Of a stretch of 64,000 nt of DNA, positions 15,775-25,077 are shown piece after piece; position 1 is the first letter of the stretch, and each line of letters opens with the position of its first letter. A program made the translations under genes and the position numbers. The stretch comes from Oscillospiraceae bacterium (lineage in GTDB: Bacteria > Bacillota > Clostridia > Oscillospirales > Ruminococcaceae). Location of the stretch: NCBI GenBank assembly GCA_017472735.1, contig JAFUOD010000019.1, positions 16,521 to 80,520 on the forward strand, in the 5' to 3' direction. The notes under the pieces were generated by a model that made no database searches, was not told the DNA's origin, and worked only from the letters and a program-made list of their open reading frames with translations.

Positions 15775-17154
15775 ATGGTTCATTGTTACAAGCTTGGCGG
15801 ATTAAATATTGTTTTAGATATTTGCTCCGGTTCGGTTCATGTTGTGGACGAAGTGGCTTATGATATTATTGAGATGTTTGAGGATTTGGGACGTGATGAA
15901 ATCATTGCCCGAATTTTAGAAAAATATGCTGACAGGGAAGATGTAACTAAAGAAGAGGTTTTAGAGTGCATCGATCAGATCAACGAGCTTAAAGAAGCAG
16001 GCAAGCTTTTTACTCCCGACACTTTTGCCCCGATGGCAGATGCTTTGAAGCAAAAAACAGCAGGTGTTGTTAAGGCTTTGTGCCTGCATGTTGCACACAC
16101 CTGTAACTTAAACTGTGCTTATTGTTTTGCCTCTCAGGGGAAATATTCGGGCGACAGAGCGCTTATGAGCTTAGAGGTAGGTATGCGTGCCTTGGATTTC
16201 TTAATTGAAAATTCGGGGATAAGACGTAATTTAGAAGTTGACTTCTTTGGCGGTGAGCCTTTAATGAACTTTGACGTTGTTAAAGAGCTTGTTAAATATG
16301 CAAGAATGAGAGAAAAGGAAGCGGGCAAGAACTTCCGGTTTACCTTAACCACCAACGGCATGCTTGTTGATGACGATGTTATTGATTTCGCAAACCGTGA
16401 ATGCTCGAACGTGGTATTAAGCTTGGACGGCAGAAAAGAAGTTCACGACAGATACCGTGTTGACTATGCAGGCAACGGAAGCTGGGAGAAGATAGTTCCC
16501 AAGTTTCAGCGTTTTGTTGAGGCACGCGAAGGCAAAAATTATTATATGCGCGGCACATTCACCCATGCTAACCCCGATTTTTTGAACGATATTAAAGAAA
16601 TGCTTTCGTTAGGCTTTAACGAGCTTAGCATGGAGCCTGTTGTTTGTGCGCCCGATGACCCCTCGGCCTTAACAAACGAGGATCTGCCGATTGTTATGGA
16701 GCAGTATGAAAAGCTGGCAGAATTAATGCTTGAAAGACATAAAAGCGGCAACCCCTTTACATTTTATCATTACATGATCGACTTAAAGGGCGGACCGTGC
16801 ATTTATAAACGTGTTTCGGGTTGCGGCTCGGGCACCGAATATATGGCGGTCACCCCATGGGGCGATTTATACCCCTGCCACCAGTTTGTTGGTGATGAAA
16901 AGTTTAAGCTCGGCAACGTTTGGACGGGTGTTGACAACACTGAAATTCAGAATCAATTTTTGGCTTGCAATGTTTATGCCAGACCCGAATGTAATGACTG
17001 CTGGGCAAAGCTTTATTGCTCGGGCGGCTGTGCCGCAAATGCTTATCACGCAACCGGTGAAATAACGGGTATATATAAATATGGCTGTGAGCTGTTTAAA
17101 AAGAGGATGGAATGTGCCATTATGCTTGAAGCCGCAAAGGCTTTGGAAGAATGA
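15775..17154 (+). CDS. SCIFF radical SAM maturase (CteB-like)
   Basis: A 459-residue radical SAM/SPASM enzyme that forms thioether bonds in the SCIFF peptide. The N-terminal part (MVHCYKLGGLNIVLDICSG) is the peptide-binding RRE-like domain. The 4Fe-4S cysteines that bind AdoMet are Cys110, Cys114 and Cys117 (CNLNCAYC). The C-terminal SPASM domain is shown by CGSGTEYMAVTPWGDLYPCH and CNDCWAKLYCSGGC, which hold two auxiliary clusters. The start is the ATG after AGGAGAAATTTTAAA; a longer open frame upstream runs through the terminator and is rejected. It overlaps the next gene by four bases. Confidence 0.95.
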   Translation: MVHCYKLGGLNIVLDICSGSVHVVDEVAYDIIEMFEDLGRDEIIARILEKYADREDVTKEEVLECIDQINELKEAGKLFTPDTFAPMADALKQKTAGVVKALCLHVAHTCNLNCAYCFASQGKYSGDRALMSLEVGMRALDFLIENSGIRRNLEVDFFGGEPLMNFDVVKELVKYARMREKEAGKNFRFTLTTNGMLVDDDVIDFANRECSNVVLSLDGRKEVHDRYRVDYAGNGSWEKIVPKFQRFVEAREGKNYYMRGTFTHANPDFLNDIKEMLSLGFNELSMEPVVCAPDDPSALTNEDLPIVMEQYEKLAELMLERHKSGNPFTFYHYMIDLKGGPCIYKRVSGCGSGTEYMAVTPWGDLYPCHQFVGDEKFKLGNVWTGVDNTEIQNQFLACNVYARPECNDCWAKLYCSGGCAANAYHATGEITGIYKYGCELFKKRMECAIMLEAAKALEE

Positions 17155-18494
17155 TGAATACCCCGATTTGCGATTTTGTTAAAAAATATGCCGAGGATGA
17201 TAAGCTTAGGCTTCATATGCCGGGGCACAAGGGCAAAAGCTTTTTGGGACTTGAAAGCCTTGATATAACCGAAATCGACGGCGCCGATGTGCTATATAAT
17301 GCAAGGGGCATTATTAAGCAGAGCGAGGATAATGCCGCATCCCTCTTTAAAACCGAAAAGACGGTATATTCCTGCGAAGGATCGTCGCTTGCAATAAGAG
17401 CTATGCTTAATTTAGCTTTGCTTCACGCAAAAGCTATCGGTAAACGCCCGATTATAGCGGCAGGAAGAAACGCACACAAAACCTTTTTGACTGCGGCGGC
17501 ACTTTTGGATTTGGATGTTGAATGGATATACCCCAAAAAGCAGGAAAGCGTTGTGTGCTGCAAGATGACCCCCGACGATTTAGAGGCTTTTTTGCAGGAT
17601 TTAAACGAATTGCCCACGGCGGTTTATATAACCAGCCCCGATTATTTGGGCAACATGGCAGATATTAAATCACTTGCGAAAGTGTGTGAAAAGTATGATG
17701 TTTTATTGCTTGTTGATAATGCACACGGAGCATATTTAAGCTTTTTGGATAAGTCACAGCACCCGATTGCGTTGGGAGCCCATGCATGTTGCGATTCTGC
17801 ACACAAAACTCTGCCCGTATTAACAGGCGGCGCATATCTGCACATTTCGCCCAATGCGCCCAAGGTGTTCAGCGAGCAGGCAGAAAACGCAATGGCATTG
17901 TTTGCTTCAACCAGCCCGTCTTATTTAATTCTGCAATCGCTCGACTTGGCGAATAAATATTTGGCACAGGGTTATAACCGGCGCTTAAACAGCTTTGTTT
18001 TAAAGCTTGATTTGCTTAAAGAGGCTTTAGCAGAAGCCGGATATACTTTGATTGGAAACGAGCCGTTGAAGCTGACGATTTCGGCTAAGCCTTATGGCTA
18101 TACGGGTGATGAGCTTGCAAAATTATTGCTTAAAGAGGGGATAGTCTGTGAGTTTGCCGACCCCGATTATTTGGTGCTTATGCTTACGCCCGAAAACGAT
18201 GACGCAGATTTATCACGGCTTAAAAGCGCACTTTCGGCGATCCCTAAAAAAGAGGAATTTGAAGAAAGACCCTTGTTTAAGACAAGACCTGTTAAAAAGC
18301 TCAGGCCGAGAGAGGCTATGCTGTCACCCTCGAAAAAAGAAAAGGTTTATAACTGTGTTGGCAAGGTGCTGGCAAGCGCCAATGTAAGCTGTCCGCCTGC
18401 AATACCCATTGTTGTATGCGGCGAGGTTATTGATGAAAACGCCATAACCCTCTTGAATTATTACGGCATTGAAGAATGTGACGTTGTTATTTGA
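17151..18494 (+). CDS. Orn/Lys/Arg decarboxylase-family PLP enzyme
   Basis: A 447-residue PLP enzyme of fold type I in the ornithine/lysine/arginine decarboxylase group, like Bacillus YaaO/SpeA. LRLHMPGHKGK near residue 20, LLLVDNAHGAY for the cofactor aspartate and SAHKTLPVLTGG with Lys219 as the PLP lysine support this. Such enzymes decarboxylate basic amino acids for polyamine synthesis; the substrate is not fixed by sequence alone. Its ATG overlaps the maturase stop (ATGATG/TGA), showing translational coupling with the SCIFF pathway gene. Coupling does not prove a shared pathway. Confidence 0.85.
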   Translation: MMNTPICDFVKKYAEDDKLRLHMPGHKGKSFLGLESLDITEIDGADVLYNARGIIKQSEDNAASLFKTEKTVYSCEGSSLAIRAMLNLALLHAKAIGKRPIIAAGRNAHKTFLTAAALLDLDVEWIYPKKQESVVCCKMTPDDLEAFLQDLNELPTAVYITSPDYLGNMADIKSLAKVCEKYDVLLLVDNAHGAYLSFLDKSQHPIALGAHACCDSAHKTLPVLTGGAYLHISPNAPKVFSEQAENAMALFASTSPSYLILQSLDLANKYLAQGYNRRLNSFVLKLDLLKEALAEAGYTLIGNEPLKLTISAKPYGYTGDELAKLLLKEGIVCEFADPDYLVLMLTPENDDADLSRLKSALSAIPKKEEFEERPLFKTRPVKKLRPREAMLSPSKKEKVYNCVGKVLASANVSCPPAIPIVVCGEVIDENAITLLNYYGIEECDVVI

Positions 18495-18519
18495 TTTTTT
18501 ATAGATGGAGGAGAACAAT

Positions 18520-19137
18520 ATGAAAGTTTTACTTTTAAACGGCAGTCCCAAGGCAAACGGCAACACCGCTGTTGCCCTGCGTGAGATGGAAAAGATTTTT
18601 TTAGCCGAGGGCATTGATACCGAGATCGTTCATGTCGGCAACAAGGATATAAGAGGCTGTGTTGCATGTGTTAGCTGTTACCAAACAGGCAAGTGTTCTA
18701 TAAACGACATTGTTAACGAGCTTGCGCCTAAGCTTGAAGAAGCAGACGGTTTGGTTGTTGGCAGCCCTGTTTATTATGCAAGCGCAAACGCAACATTGGT
18801 GGCGCTTTTGCAAAGGCTTTTCTATTCGACCCATTTTGACAAGACAATGAAGGTTGGCGCAAGCGTTGCGGTTGCACGCAGAGGCGGGTGCTCCTCGACC
18901 TTTGACGAGCTTAACAAGTTCTTCACCATTTCGGGCATGCCTGTGGCCTCGAGCCAATATTGGAACAGCGTTCACGGTGCCGCTCCCGGTCAGGCAAACG
19001 AGGATGCCGAGGGTCTGCAGACAATGCGAACCTTAGCACGCAATATGACATTTTTAATGAAGAGCATTGCCTTGGGCAAAGAACAGTTTGGCTTGCCCGA
19101 AAAGGAAAGAAAGCAGGCAACTAATTTTATAAGATAA
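18520..19137 (+). CDS. Flavodoxin-fold NAD(P)H-dependent reductase
   Basis: A 205-residue FMN reductase-like protein. KVLLLNGSPKANGNTAVAL is the FMN phosphate loop, and CVACVSCYQTGKCSINDI is the CxxC-type segment of iron-sulfur flavoprotein relatives, though a full cluster motif is not complete. VVGSPVYYASANATL is the second flavin-binding stretch. The start ATG follows GGAGGAG. It comes 25 bases after the decarboxylase-like gene and probably shares its transcript. The electron acceptor is unknown. Confidence 0.87.
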   Translation: MKVLLLNGSPKANGNTAVALREMEKIFLAEGIDTEIVHVGNKDIRGCVACVSCYQTGKCSINDIVNELAPKLEEADGLVVGSPVYYASANATLVALLQRLFYSTHFDKTMKVGASVAVARRGGCSSTFDELNKFFTISGMPVASSQYWNSVHGAAPGQANEDAEGLQTMRTLARNMTFLMKSIALGKEQFGLPEKERKQATNFIR

Positions 19138-19142
19138 AAAAT

Positions 19143-19176
19143 GCCGGCACATTACTTTGTGTCGGCTTGTTTTTTA
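19143..19176 (+). terminator. Rho-independent terminator
   Basis: GCCGGCAC (19143-19150) pairs with GTGTCGGC (19159-19166) and is followed by TTGTTTTTTA. Ends the reductase gene. Confidence 0.82.
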
Positions 19177-19180
19177 TCTC

Positions 19181-19255
19181 GTGCATGAACGGCTCGCCCA
19201 CGCCGCCCTTCGGGCGGCACTCGGCTCGCCTTGCAACGACCAAAGCCGAGCGCAC
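19181..19255. repeat. GC-rich structured intergenic element
   Basis: Between convergent transcription units: GTGC/GCAC ends (19181-19184, 19252-19255) enclose a GCCGCCC-TTC-GGGCGGC hairpin (19202-19218) and a CTCGGCT/AGCCGAG stem (19220-19226, 19244-19250). CGGCTCGCC occurs twice. It resembles the cloverleaf elements in plan but is smaller and not the same sequence. Confidence 0.5.
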
Positions 19256-19276
19256 AAGTTAATTAAAATAATGCAT

Positions 19277-19306
19277 AAAAATCGGCTTGGATCGCTCCAA
19301 ACCGAT
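19277..19306 (-). terminator. Terminator of the murA-walJ-rlmH group
   Basis: ATCGGCTTGGA (19281-19291) pairs with TCCAAACCGAT (19296-19306); on the minus strand TTTTTATG follows. It lies right after the rlmH stop. Confidence 0.78.
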
Positions 19307-19310
19307 TGAA

Positions 19311-19796
19311 TTATTTATGGTATTTCGAGCCTGCATTAATTGCAAATGCACGGTATATTTGCTCCAAAGTTACAACTCTGGCAAGCTGGTGAGGGAGTGT
19401 CATTTTTGAAATTGAGAGCTTTAAATTCGCTTTTATTTTAATACCGTCGCAAAGTCCGAACGAACTTCCAATGAAGAAGTTTACCGTACTATCCCCCGAA
19501 ACCGAGGCTGAAGCTATTCTCTTTGCCAAATCCTCGCTTGAAAGCTGTGTGCCCTCGATACACATGGCAATGTTATAAGCGCCTTTTGTTTCGGCATATG
19601 GCATCATCATTCTGCCCTCAGCCTCTAATGCCTGCAAGATCTCTTTTTCACTAGGGTTGTCCGAAAGCCGCGATTCGTTAAGCTCAACAATTTTAAGCTT
19701 GCAATATGCACCCAAGCGTTTTGAATATTCGGCAATTGCATCACGCCAATAACCCTCTTTAAGCTTGCCTACGCAAACAATGTTAACAGCAATCAT
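19311..19796 (-). CDS. rlmH: 23S rRNA (pseudouridine(1915)-N3)-methyltransferase
   Basis: A 161-residue SPOUT methyltransferase that methylates pseudouridine 1915 in helix 69 of 23S rRNA using AdoMet. The C-terminal knot is shown by NFFIGSSFGLCDGI and by MTLPHQLARVVTLEQIYRAF; both are near-invariant in the family. Length is normal. It starts immediately after the MBL-fold gene stop (19797), so the two are co-transcribed, a common pairing in Firmicutes. Confidence 0.96.
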   Translation of the reverse strand: MIAVNIVCVGKLKEGYWRDAIAEYSKRLGAYCKLKIVELNESRLSDNPSEKEILQALEAEGRMMMPYAETKGAYNIAMCIEGTQLSSEDLAKRIASASVSGDSTVNFFIGSSFGLCDGIKIKANLKLSISKMTLPHQLARVVTLEQIYRAFAINAGSKYHK

Positions 19797-20594
19797 TTAA
19801 AACTCCACCGCCAATCCGTTGGTTTCAATGGGCGCAATATGTAAAACATAATCTCGGTCACGCACAAAATCGTCGCCAAGCTCGCGCATCAACGTGTTGG
19901 TTGCAACAACAGGCGTGTTGTTTTCTCGGCTTAAGTGACCTAAAATAATCTTTGCCGTGCCAAATTCTATCAAGCGTTTTACTTCTTTCGAGGACTCAAT
20001 GTTCGATAAATGCCCTCTTGGTGATAATATCCTTTGCTTAAGCACATAAGGGTAAGGTCCTGTTTTAAGCATATGCTCGTCATAGTTCGATTCTAACAGC
20101 ACCAAATCACTGCCCAAAAGGTGGGCGTCTATCTCCTCGGTTATGTGGCCGAGGTCTGTACAAAGGCAGATCGTTTTTCCATCCGGCGTTTTAATTTTAT
20201 AGCCAACGCTTCCCACTGCGTCATGCGGTGTGCTGAACGCTTTAACTGCAAAGCCAAAGCCTGTAATCTCCTTGTCGCCTGCGGCAATAAGGCGGCACTT
20301 GGGGTCAACGTGGTCGTGTTCTATCAAATATTCCAAAGTCTTTTCGCTTGATATAACAGGCACAGGGTGGCTTTTTGTGAAAATTTTAAGCCCTGCAATG
20401 TGGTCAGAGTGATCGTGCGTTATAAATATCGCTTTAACCGCCGATGGCGGAATATCGTTTTGACAAAGCGCCTGAGTCACTCTTTTACAGCTTACTCCTG
20501 CATCTATCAAAATGCCTGCTTCGGGAGTGCCGACAAAGTGCGAGTTCCCCGAGCTTGATGAAAACAAAGGGTATATTCTTGCCAAGTGCGGCAC
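19797..20594 (-). CDS. MBL-fold metallohydrolase, WalJ/YycJ-like
   Basis: A 265-residue metallo-beta-lactamase-fold protein. The metal motif is FITHDHSDHIAG, with further ligands in STPHDAVGS and the final ILGHLSRENN. The opening YPLFSSSSGNSHFVG is typical of WalJ (YycJ), a putative 5'-3' DNA exonuclease linked to the WalKR cell-wall regulon, and the neighbouring rlmH supports this. No walRK genes are in the window. The ATG follows AAAAAGGAGGTG. It is read between murA and rlmH on the minus strand. Confidence 0.88.
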   Translation of the reverse strand: MPHLARIYPLFSSSSGNSHFVGTPEAGILIDAGVSCKRVTQALCQNDIPPSAVKAIFITHDHSDHIAGLKIFTKSHPVPVISSEKTLEYLIEHDHVDPKCRLIAAGDKEITGFGFAVKAFSTPHDAVGSVGYKIKTPDGKTICLCTDLGHITEEIDAHLLGSDLVLLESNYDEHMLKTGPYPYVLKQRILSPRGHLSNIESSKEVKRLIEFGTAKIILGHLSRENNTPVVATNTLMRELGDDFVRDRDYVLHIAPIETNGLAVEF

Positions 20595-20667
20595 CTCCTT
20601 TTTAAATAAAATAGGGCAAAATAATGCGCCTTGCGCTGTTAACGCAAAGCGCAGAAAAATGTTAAAC

Positions 20668-21948
20668 TTAAATAGCCTTTCTTATAGGCTCATAATCGGT
20701 AACTCGCTTAATGTCGGCACCCAAGCCTCTTAACTTGTCGTCGATGTTTTCATATCCGCGTTCAATGTGGAAGATGTTTTCGATAACAGTCGTGCCCGAA
20801 GCCATCATGCCTGCAATTACAAGTGCCGCACCTGCTCGAAGGTCCGAGGCTCTTACAGTCGCGCCAGTTAAGCCGCTAACACCCTGAATAACGGCAGTCG
20901 TGCCGTCAACAGTAATGTCGGCACCCATTCGTCTTAGCTCGCTTACATATCTGAATCGGTTGTCGAAAATGTCGTCTGTCACAATGCTTGCGCCGTCTGC
21001 AACGGTCAAAAGGGTAGAAAACTGGGGCTGCATATCAGTCGGAAAACCGGGGTGGGGAAGAGTTTTAAGGGTGGTTTTCATCAACGGCCCCTCAACAAAA
21101 ACGTGAACGCTTTCATCAAACTCCTCAACCGTAACGCCAACCTTGCGAAGCTTGGCTGTAATGGATTCTAAGTGCTTGGGGATAACGTTTTTGATAAACA
21201 CGTCGCCCTTTGTGGCAGCTGCCGCTACCATATATGTGCCTGCTTCTATCTGGTCGGGAATAATAGCATAGGTTACGCCCTTTAAGCGTTTAACGCCTCT
21301 TATCTTAATAACGTCGGTTCCTGCGCCCATAATGTCTGCACCCATAGAGTTCAAAAAGTTAGCAAGGTCAACAATATGAGGCTCTTTTGCGGCGTTTTCA
21401 ATAACGGTTAAACCGTCAGCCTTAACTGCGGCAAAAATTGCGTTGATAGTTCCGCCAACGGTGTTAAAGTCAAAATAAATCTGGTTGCCCAAAAGGCTGT
21501 CAGCTCTAAGGCTTACAACGCCGCCGTCGATAGTGTGCTTAGCGCCCAAAGCATTAAATGCCTTAAGGTGCTGATCAATAGGTCTGTCGCCCAAATCACA
21601 GCCGCCGGGCATGGGCACATCGGCACGGTGAAATCTGCCCAAAAGGGTGCCCAAGAAATAGCTTGAAGCTCTCATCGAGCGGGCAAGCTCATAAGGCACA
21701 ACAGGGTCGGAAATGTTTCTTGTGTCGATTCTCATGGTGTTTTTATCTATTATTCTTACACCTGCACCCATTTCATAAAGAATTTTGAGGCAGATGCCGA
21801 TATCGCTGATCTCGGGTACGTTTTCCAAAACGCAGGGCTCGTCCGAAAGAATTGTTGCCGCAACAATTGCAACCGCCGCATTTTTAGCACCGCTTATAAC
21901 AACCTCACCCTTAAGGGGAAAGCCGCCGTTAATAACAAACTTGTCCAT
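20668..21948 (-). CDS. murA: UDP-N-acetylglucosamine 1-carboxyvinyltransferase
   Basis: A 426-residue EPSP-synthase-fold enzyme that adds enolpyruvate from PEP to UDP-GlcNAc, the first committed step of peptidoglycan synthesis. Lys22 in GAKNAA and the catalytic Cys117 in PGGCDLG (the fosfomycin target) are both present. Length is standard. AAGGAG precedes the ATG. It heads the minus-strand group murA-walJ-rlmH. Confidence 0.96.
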   Translation of the reverse strand: MDKFVINGGFPLKGEVVISGAKNAAVAIVAATILSDEPCVLENVPEISDIGICLKILYEMGAGVRIIDKNTMRIDTRNISDPVVPYELARSMRASSYFLGTLLGRFHRADVPMPGGCDLGDRPIDQHLKAFNALGAKHTIDGGVVSLRADSLLGNQIYFDFNTVGGTINAIFAAVKADGLTVIENAAKEPHIVDLANFLNSMGADIMGAGTDVIKIRGVKRLKGVTYAIIPDQIEAGTYMVAAAATKGDVFIKNVIPKHLESITAKLRKVGVTVEEFDESVHVFVEGPLMKTTLKTLPHPGFPTDMQPQFSTLLTVADGASIVTDDIFDNRFRYVSELRRMGADITVDGTTAVIQGVSGLTGATVRASDLRAGAALVIAGMMASGTTVIENIFHIERGYENIDDKLRGLGADIKRVTDYEPIRKAI

Positions 21949-22126
21949 TTATACTCCTTAAAGTGCGAACGTTTGTGCGCACGCACTGATGTTATTTTAT
22001 CATGTAATTATAATTTCTATTATTGTATCACACTTAAACAAAAATTACAATTACAATATTGTTACAAAACGCAAATATTTTTTAGAAATTCATTGGTTTT
22101 AGTCAATTAAAGTGAGGCAAGATTTC

Positions 22127-22155
22127 TTGACAAGCCTTATCCCTCGGGCTATAAT
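22127..22155 (+). promoter_or_regulatory. Consensus promoter of the FGGY kinase gene
   Basis: Perfect TTGACA (22127-22132) and TATAAT (22150-22155) with a 17-base spacer, 46 bases before the start codon. Confidence 0.88.
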
Positions 22156-22201
22156 TATAATGCGTAATAATGCTAAACTTTTTAAGAAAGGCTGACAACT
22201 T

Positions 22202-23776
22202 ATGAACATTTGCTTGGAAAAAACTTTTTTGGGCATTGAATTCGGCTCGACCCGAATTAAGGCTATTTTGATTGATGAAAACAATGCTGTTATCGCATCG
22301 GGCGCACACGACTGGGAAAACAGACTTGAAAACGGTATTTGGACCTATTCTTTAGACGACATTAAGAACGGTTTGCAGGACGCTTATGCCAAGCTTGCTT
22401 CTGATTTTGAGGCAAATTATAACGCAAAGCTTACAACCTTGGGCGGTCTTGGCTTCAGCGCAATGATGCACGGTTATATGGCATTTAATAAAGAGGGCGA
22501 GCTTTTGGTTCCTTTCAGAACATGGAGAAATACCATTACTGCCCAGGCTTCGGCAGAACTTTCGCCCTTGTTCGGCTTCAACATTCCTCAGCGTTGGAGC
22601 ATTGCACACCTTTATCAGGCAATTTTAAACGGCGAGGAACACGTTAAGGACATTGACTATGTTTTAACCCTTGCAGGCTACATTCACTTCATGCTTTCGG
22701 GCAAAAAGGTTTTGGGCGTGGGCGAAGCTTCGGGTATGTTCCCCATCGACTCGGTAACAGGTACATATGACGCTGAAATGGTTAAAAAGTTCAATGCGCT
22801 TATTGCACCCCGCGGCTTTGGCTGGACTTTAGACAGCGTTTTGCCCGAGGTTTTATATGCAGGCGAGAACGCAGGCTATTTGACCGAAGAAGGAGCTAAG
22901 TTCTTAGATCCCACAGGCACACTTAAGGCAGGCGTTCCCATGTGCCCTCCCGAGGGTGACGCCGGCACAGGCATGGTTGCAACAAACTCGGTGCGTGTAA
23001 GAACAGGTAACGTTTCGGCTGGTACATCCGTATTTGCAATGATCGTTTTAGAAAAAGCGCTTTCAAAGCTCTACCCCGAAATTGACATGGTAACCACTCC
23101 TGCCGGCATGCCTGTTGCAATGGTTCACTGCAATAACTGCTCCTCCGATCTTGACGCATGGATGAAGATATTCATGGAGTTTGCTAAGCTTTCGGGCACT
23201 GAAATTTCTAAGCCCGCACTTTATGACATGCTTTTAAATGCCGCTATGACAGGCGATGACGATTGCGGCGGTCTGGTTTCCTGCAACTATTTCTCGGGCG
23301 AGCATATCACCCACTTTGAAGAAGGCAGACCCATGCTTGTTCGTTCTCCCGAATCGAAGTTCACACTTGCAAATCTCATTCGCAACAACCTCTTCTCGGC
23401 TTTGGCAACACTTAAAATCGGTCTCGACATTCTTCTTGCCGAAAATGTCGAAATCGACAAGGTCTTGGGCCACGGCGGATACTTTAAGACTCAGGGAGTA
23501 GGTCAGAAGATTTTGGCTGCTGCCATGAAGACTCCTGTTTCTGTAATGGAAACCGCAGGCGAAGGCGGCGCTTGGGGCATGGCTGTTTTGGCTGGTTACA
23601 TGGCACTTAAGGCTGAAAATGAGACCTTAGAGGACTACCTCGACAACAAGGTATTTTCCGACATGAAGGCTATTACCGAAGAACCCGAGGCTTCTGATAT
23701 GGCAGGCTTCGACGCTTATATTGAAAGATATAAGAAGATGCTTGAAGCTGAAAAGGCTGCAGTTACTGCTCTTTAA
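22202..23776 (+). CDS. FGGY-family carbohydrate kinase
   Basis: A 524-residue kinase of the xylulokinase/ribulokinase/glycerol kinase superfamily, which phosphorylates a sugar with [19 protein letters not shown] is the N-terminal phosphate motif, and [15 protein letters not shown] plus [15 protein letters not shown] are the C-terminal ATP-site segments. Length is typical. The substrate is uncertain; it resembles the group annotated as xylulokinase- or ribulokinase-like in clostridia. It is monocistronic with a consensus promoter and a strong terminator, and its codon use suggests good expression. AAGAAAGG precedes the ATG. Confidence 0.87.
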   Translation: MNICLEKTFLGIEFGSTRIKAILIDENNAVIASGAHDWENRLENGIWTYSLDDIKNGLQDAYAKLASDFEANYNAKLTTLGGLGFSAMMHGYMAFNKEGELLVPFRTWRNTITAQASAELSPLFGFNIPQRWSIAHLYQAILNGEEHVKDIDYVLTLAGYIHFMLSGKKVLGVGEASGMFPIDSVTGTYDAEMVKKFNALIAPRGFGWTLDSVLPEVLYAGENAGYLTEEGAKFLDPTGTLKAGVPMCPPEGDAGTGMVATNSVRVRTGNVSAGTSVFAMIVLEKALSKLYPEIDMVTTPAGMPVAMVHCNNCSSDLDAWMKIFMEFAKLSGTEISKPALYDMLLNAAMTGDDDCGGLVSCNYFSGEHITHFEEGRPMLVRSPESKFTLANLIRNNLFSALATLKIGLDILLAENVEIDKVLGHGGYFKTQGVGQKILAAAMKTPVSVMETAGEGGAWGMAVLAGYMALKAENETLEDYLDNKVFSDMKAITEEPEASDMAGFDAYIERYKKMLEAEKAAVTAL

Positions 23777-23785
23777 TAAAAACAG

Positions 23786-23825
23786 TTTACCCTCTGCTCT
23801 TAACGGGCAGAGGGTTAAATTTTTA
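23786..23825 (+). terminator. Rho-independent terminator
   Basis: TTTACCCTCTGC (23786-23797) pairs with GCAGAGGGTTAAA (23807-23819), then TTTTTA. Confidence 0.88.
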
Positions 23826-23838
23826 TGTTTATTAGGAT

Positions 23839-24732
23839 TTATTTTGCCTTTCTCATAACGTTTAAAGCCTTGTGATAATTAACTATCTCGCTTTTTTGAT
23901 GTTCGCCGCCGTTTTCACCGTCAAGGGTCCACGCAAGGCCGTCATCACAGGTGATAGTCAGCCTGTTTGTTTTAAAATACTCCAAAGCGCCGCTCGAAAA
24001 ATCCCGCTTTAAAACATCCTGAGTTAAATTGTGCAGGTCGGTAAGCTTTTTCGGCGTTTTAATTAAAACGACCTCGAACAAGCCGTCGTCAAGCGAAATG
24101 TCATCGCTCATACGGTTTTTAATGCCTGCAACGTGCAGGGTGTTTGTAATAAGCCCCAAAAGGTAACTGCCCGAGCCCGAGCGTTCGTTGCACTCATAGC
24201 TTATATTATATTCCTTTATTGTAGGCAGTGAAGCGATGCCCTCTAAAACATAAGCCAAAAAGCCAAGTGCGTTTTTGGCATCCTGAGGGGTGCTGTATGA
24301 TACCTCGGTTAAGGCACCGAAGCCTGCAACATAAGTAAAATATCTGTCGTTATGCTTGCCGATATCGCAGGCAAATTCCTCGCCCGAAACAACGCATTCT
24401 GCGGCATCCATAGTCTTAAGAGGGATACCTACCGAGTGAGAAAAATCATTCGTCGAGCCGGCAGGGATATAACCGAAGGGCTTTTTGCAATCTGCCAGCA
24501 TCAAGCCGTTTACGGCTTCGTTAAGGGTTCCGTCACCGCCCGAAACAACTGTAATGTCAAACTCGTTACAGCATTGCTTTACGGTTTCAATGCAGTCTCC
24601 TCGTGACTGTGTGGGGTGGCAGGTAACGTCATAGCCGTGTTTGGTAAAAAGGTCAACAATGCCCGAAAGCTTGCGGGCAATAAGCTGTGTGCCCGAATGA
24701 GGATTGTAAACAAACAAAAGCTTTTTTCTCAT
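23839..24732 (-). CDS. Diacylglycerol kinase-family lipid kinase
   Basis: A 297-residue member of the DagK/YegS lipid kinase family, which phosphorylates diacylglycerol or a related lipid at the membrane. LFVYNPHSGTQ opens the nucleotide-binding domain, VVSGGDGTLNEAVNGL is the GGDG signature and GYIPAGSTNDFSHSVGIP is the second loop. The C-terminal beta domain carries DGLFEVVLI. Length is normal. It is the last gene of a minus-strand group with maf and a small unknown protein. Confidence 0.9.
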   Translation of the reverse strand: MRKKLLFVYNPHSGTQLIARKLSGIVDLFTKHGYDVTCHPTQSRGDCIETVKQCCNEFDITVVSGGDGTLNEAVNGLMLADCKKPFGYIPAGSTNDFSHSVGIPLKTMDAAECVVSGEEFACDIGKHNDRYFTYVAGFGALTEVSYSTPQDAKNALGFLAYVLEGIASLPTIKEYNISYECNERSGSGSYLLGLITNTLHVAGIKNRMSDDISLDDGLFEVVLIKTPKKLTDLHNLTQDVLKRDFSSGALEYFKTNRLTITCDDGLAWTLDGENGGEHQKSEIVNYHKALNVMRKAK

Positions 24733-24740
24733 TTTTATGC

Positions 24741-25061
24741 CTAAACCTTTCTGTAATAAAGATAATGTGCAACCACATATCTTTTTTCTTCCGTATAGTC
24801 GTCAATACCGCTTATTTCAACGCCGTTACCGCTTAAAAGCTCGGCAACCGTGGCACCTTCAATACGGCACCTGAAAACCTCTTTTGCCTCGCACATAACA
24901 ACAATAACGTCGTCTAAAACCGCAATTCCGCCGTTTTTGCCCAAAACACGCTCAACGCCGTCAACACGCTCAACTGCATATTGCAAGGGCTTGCCGTCGA
25001 ATCGTTCAAGCTGTTTTTTGTTTAAAGCATATTTATCCTTTTTCTTCTTAAAAAGTCCCAT
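24741..25061 (-). CDS. Conserved hypothetical protein, 106 residues
   Basis: A small soluble protein with a lysine-rich N-terminus (MGLFKKKKDKYALNKKQL) and no recognised domain. The middle, AVLDDVIVVMCEAKEVFRCRIEGATVAEL, alternates hydrophobic residues and looks like a beta-rich fold. It is placed 16 bases after maf and 8 bases before the lipid kinase gene, so it is co-transcribed with them. Codon use matches its neighbours, which supports a real gene. Function unknown. Confidence 0.7.
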   Translation of the reverse strand: MGLFKKKKDKYALNKKQLERFDGKPLQYAVERVDGVERVLGKNGGIAVLDDVIVVMCEAKEVFRCRIEGATVAELLSGNGVEISGIDDYTEEKRYVVAHYLYYRKV

Positions 25062-25077
25062 AAAAGTCGATCCTCTG

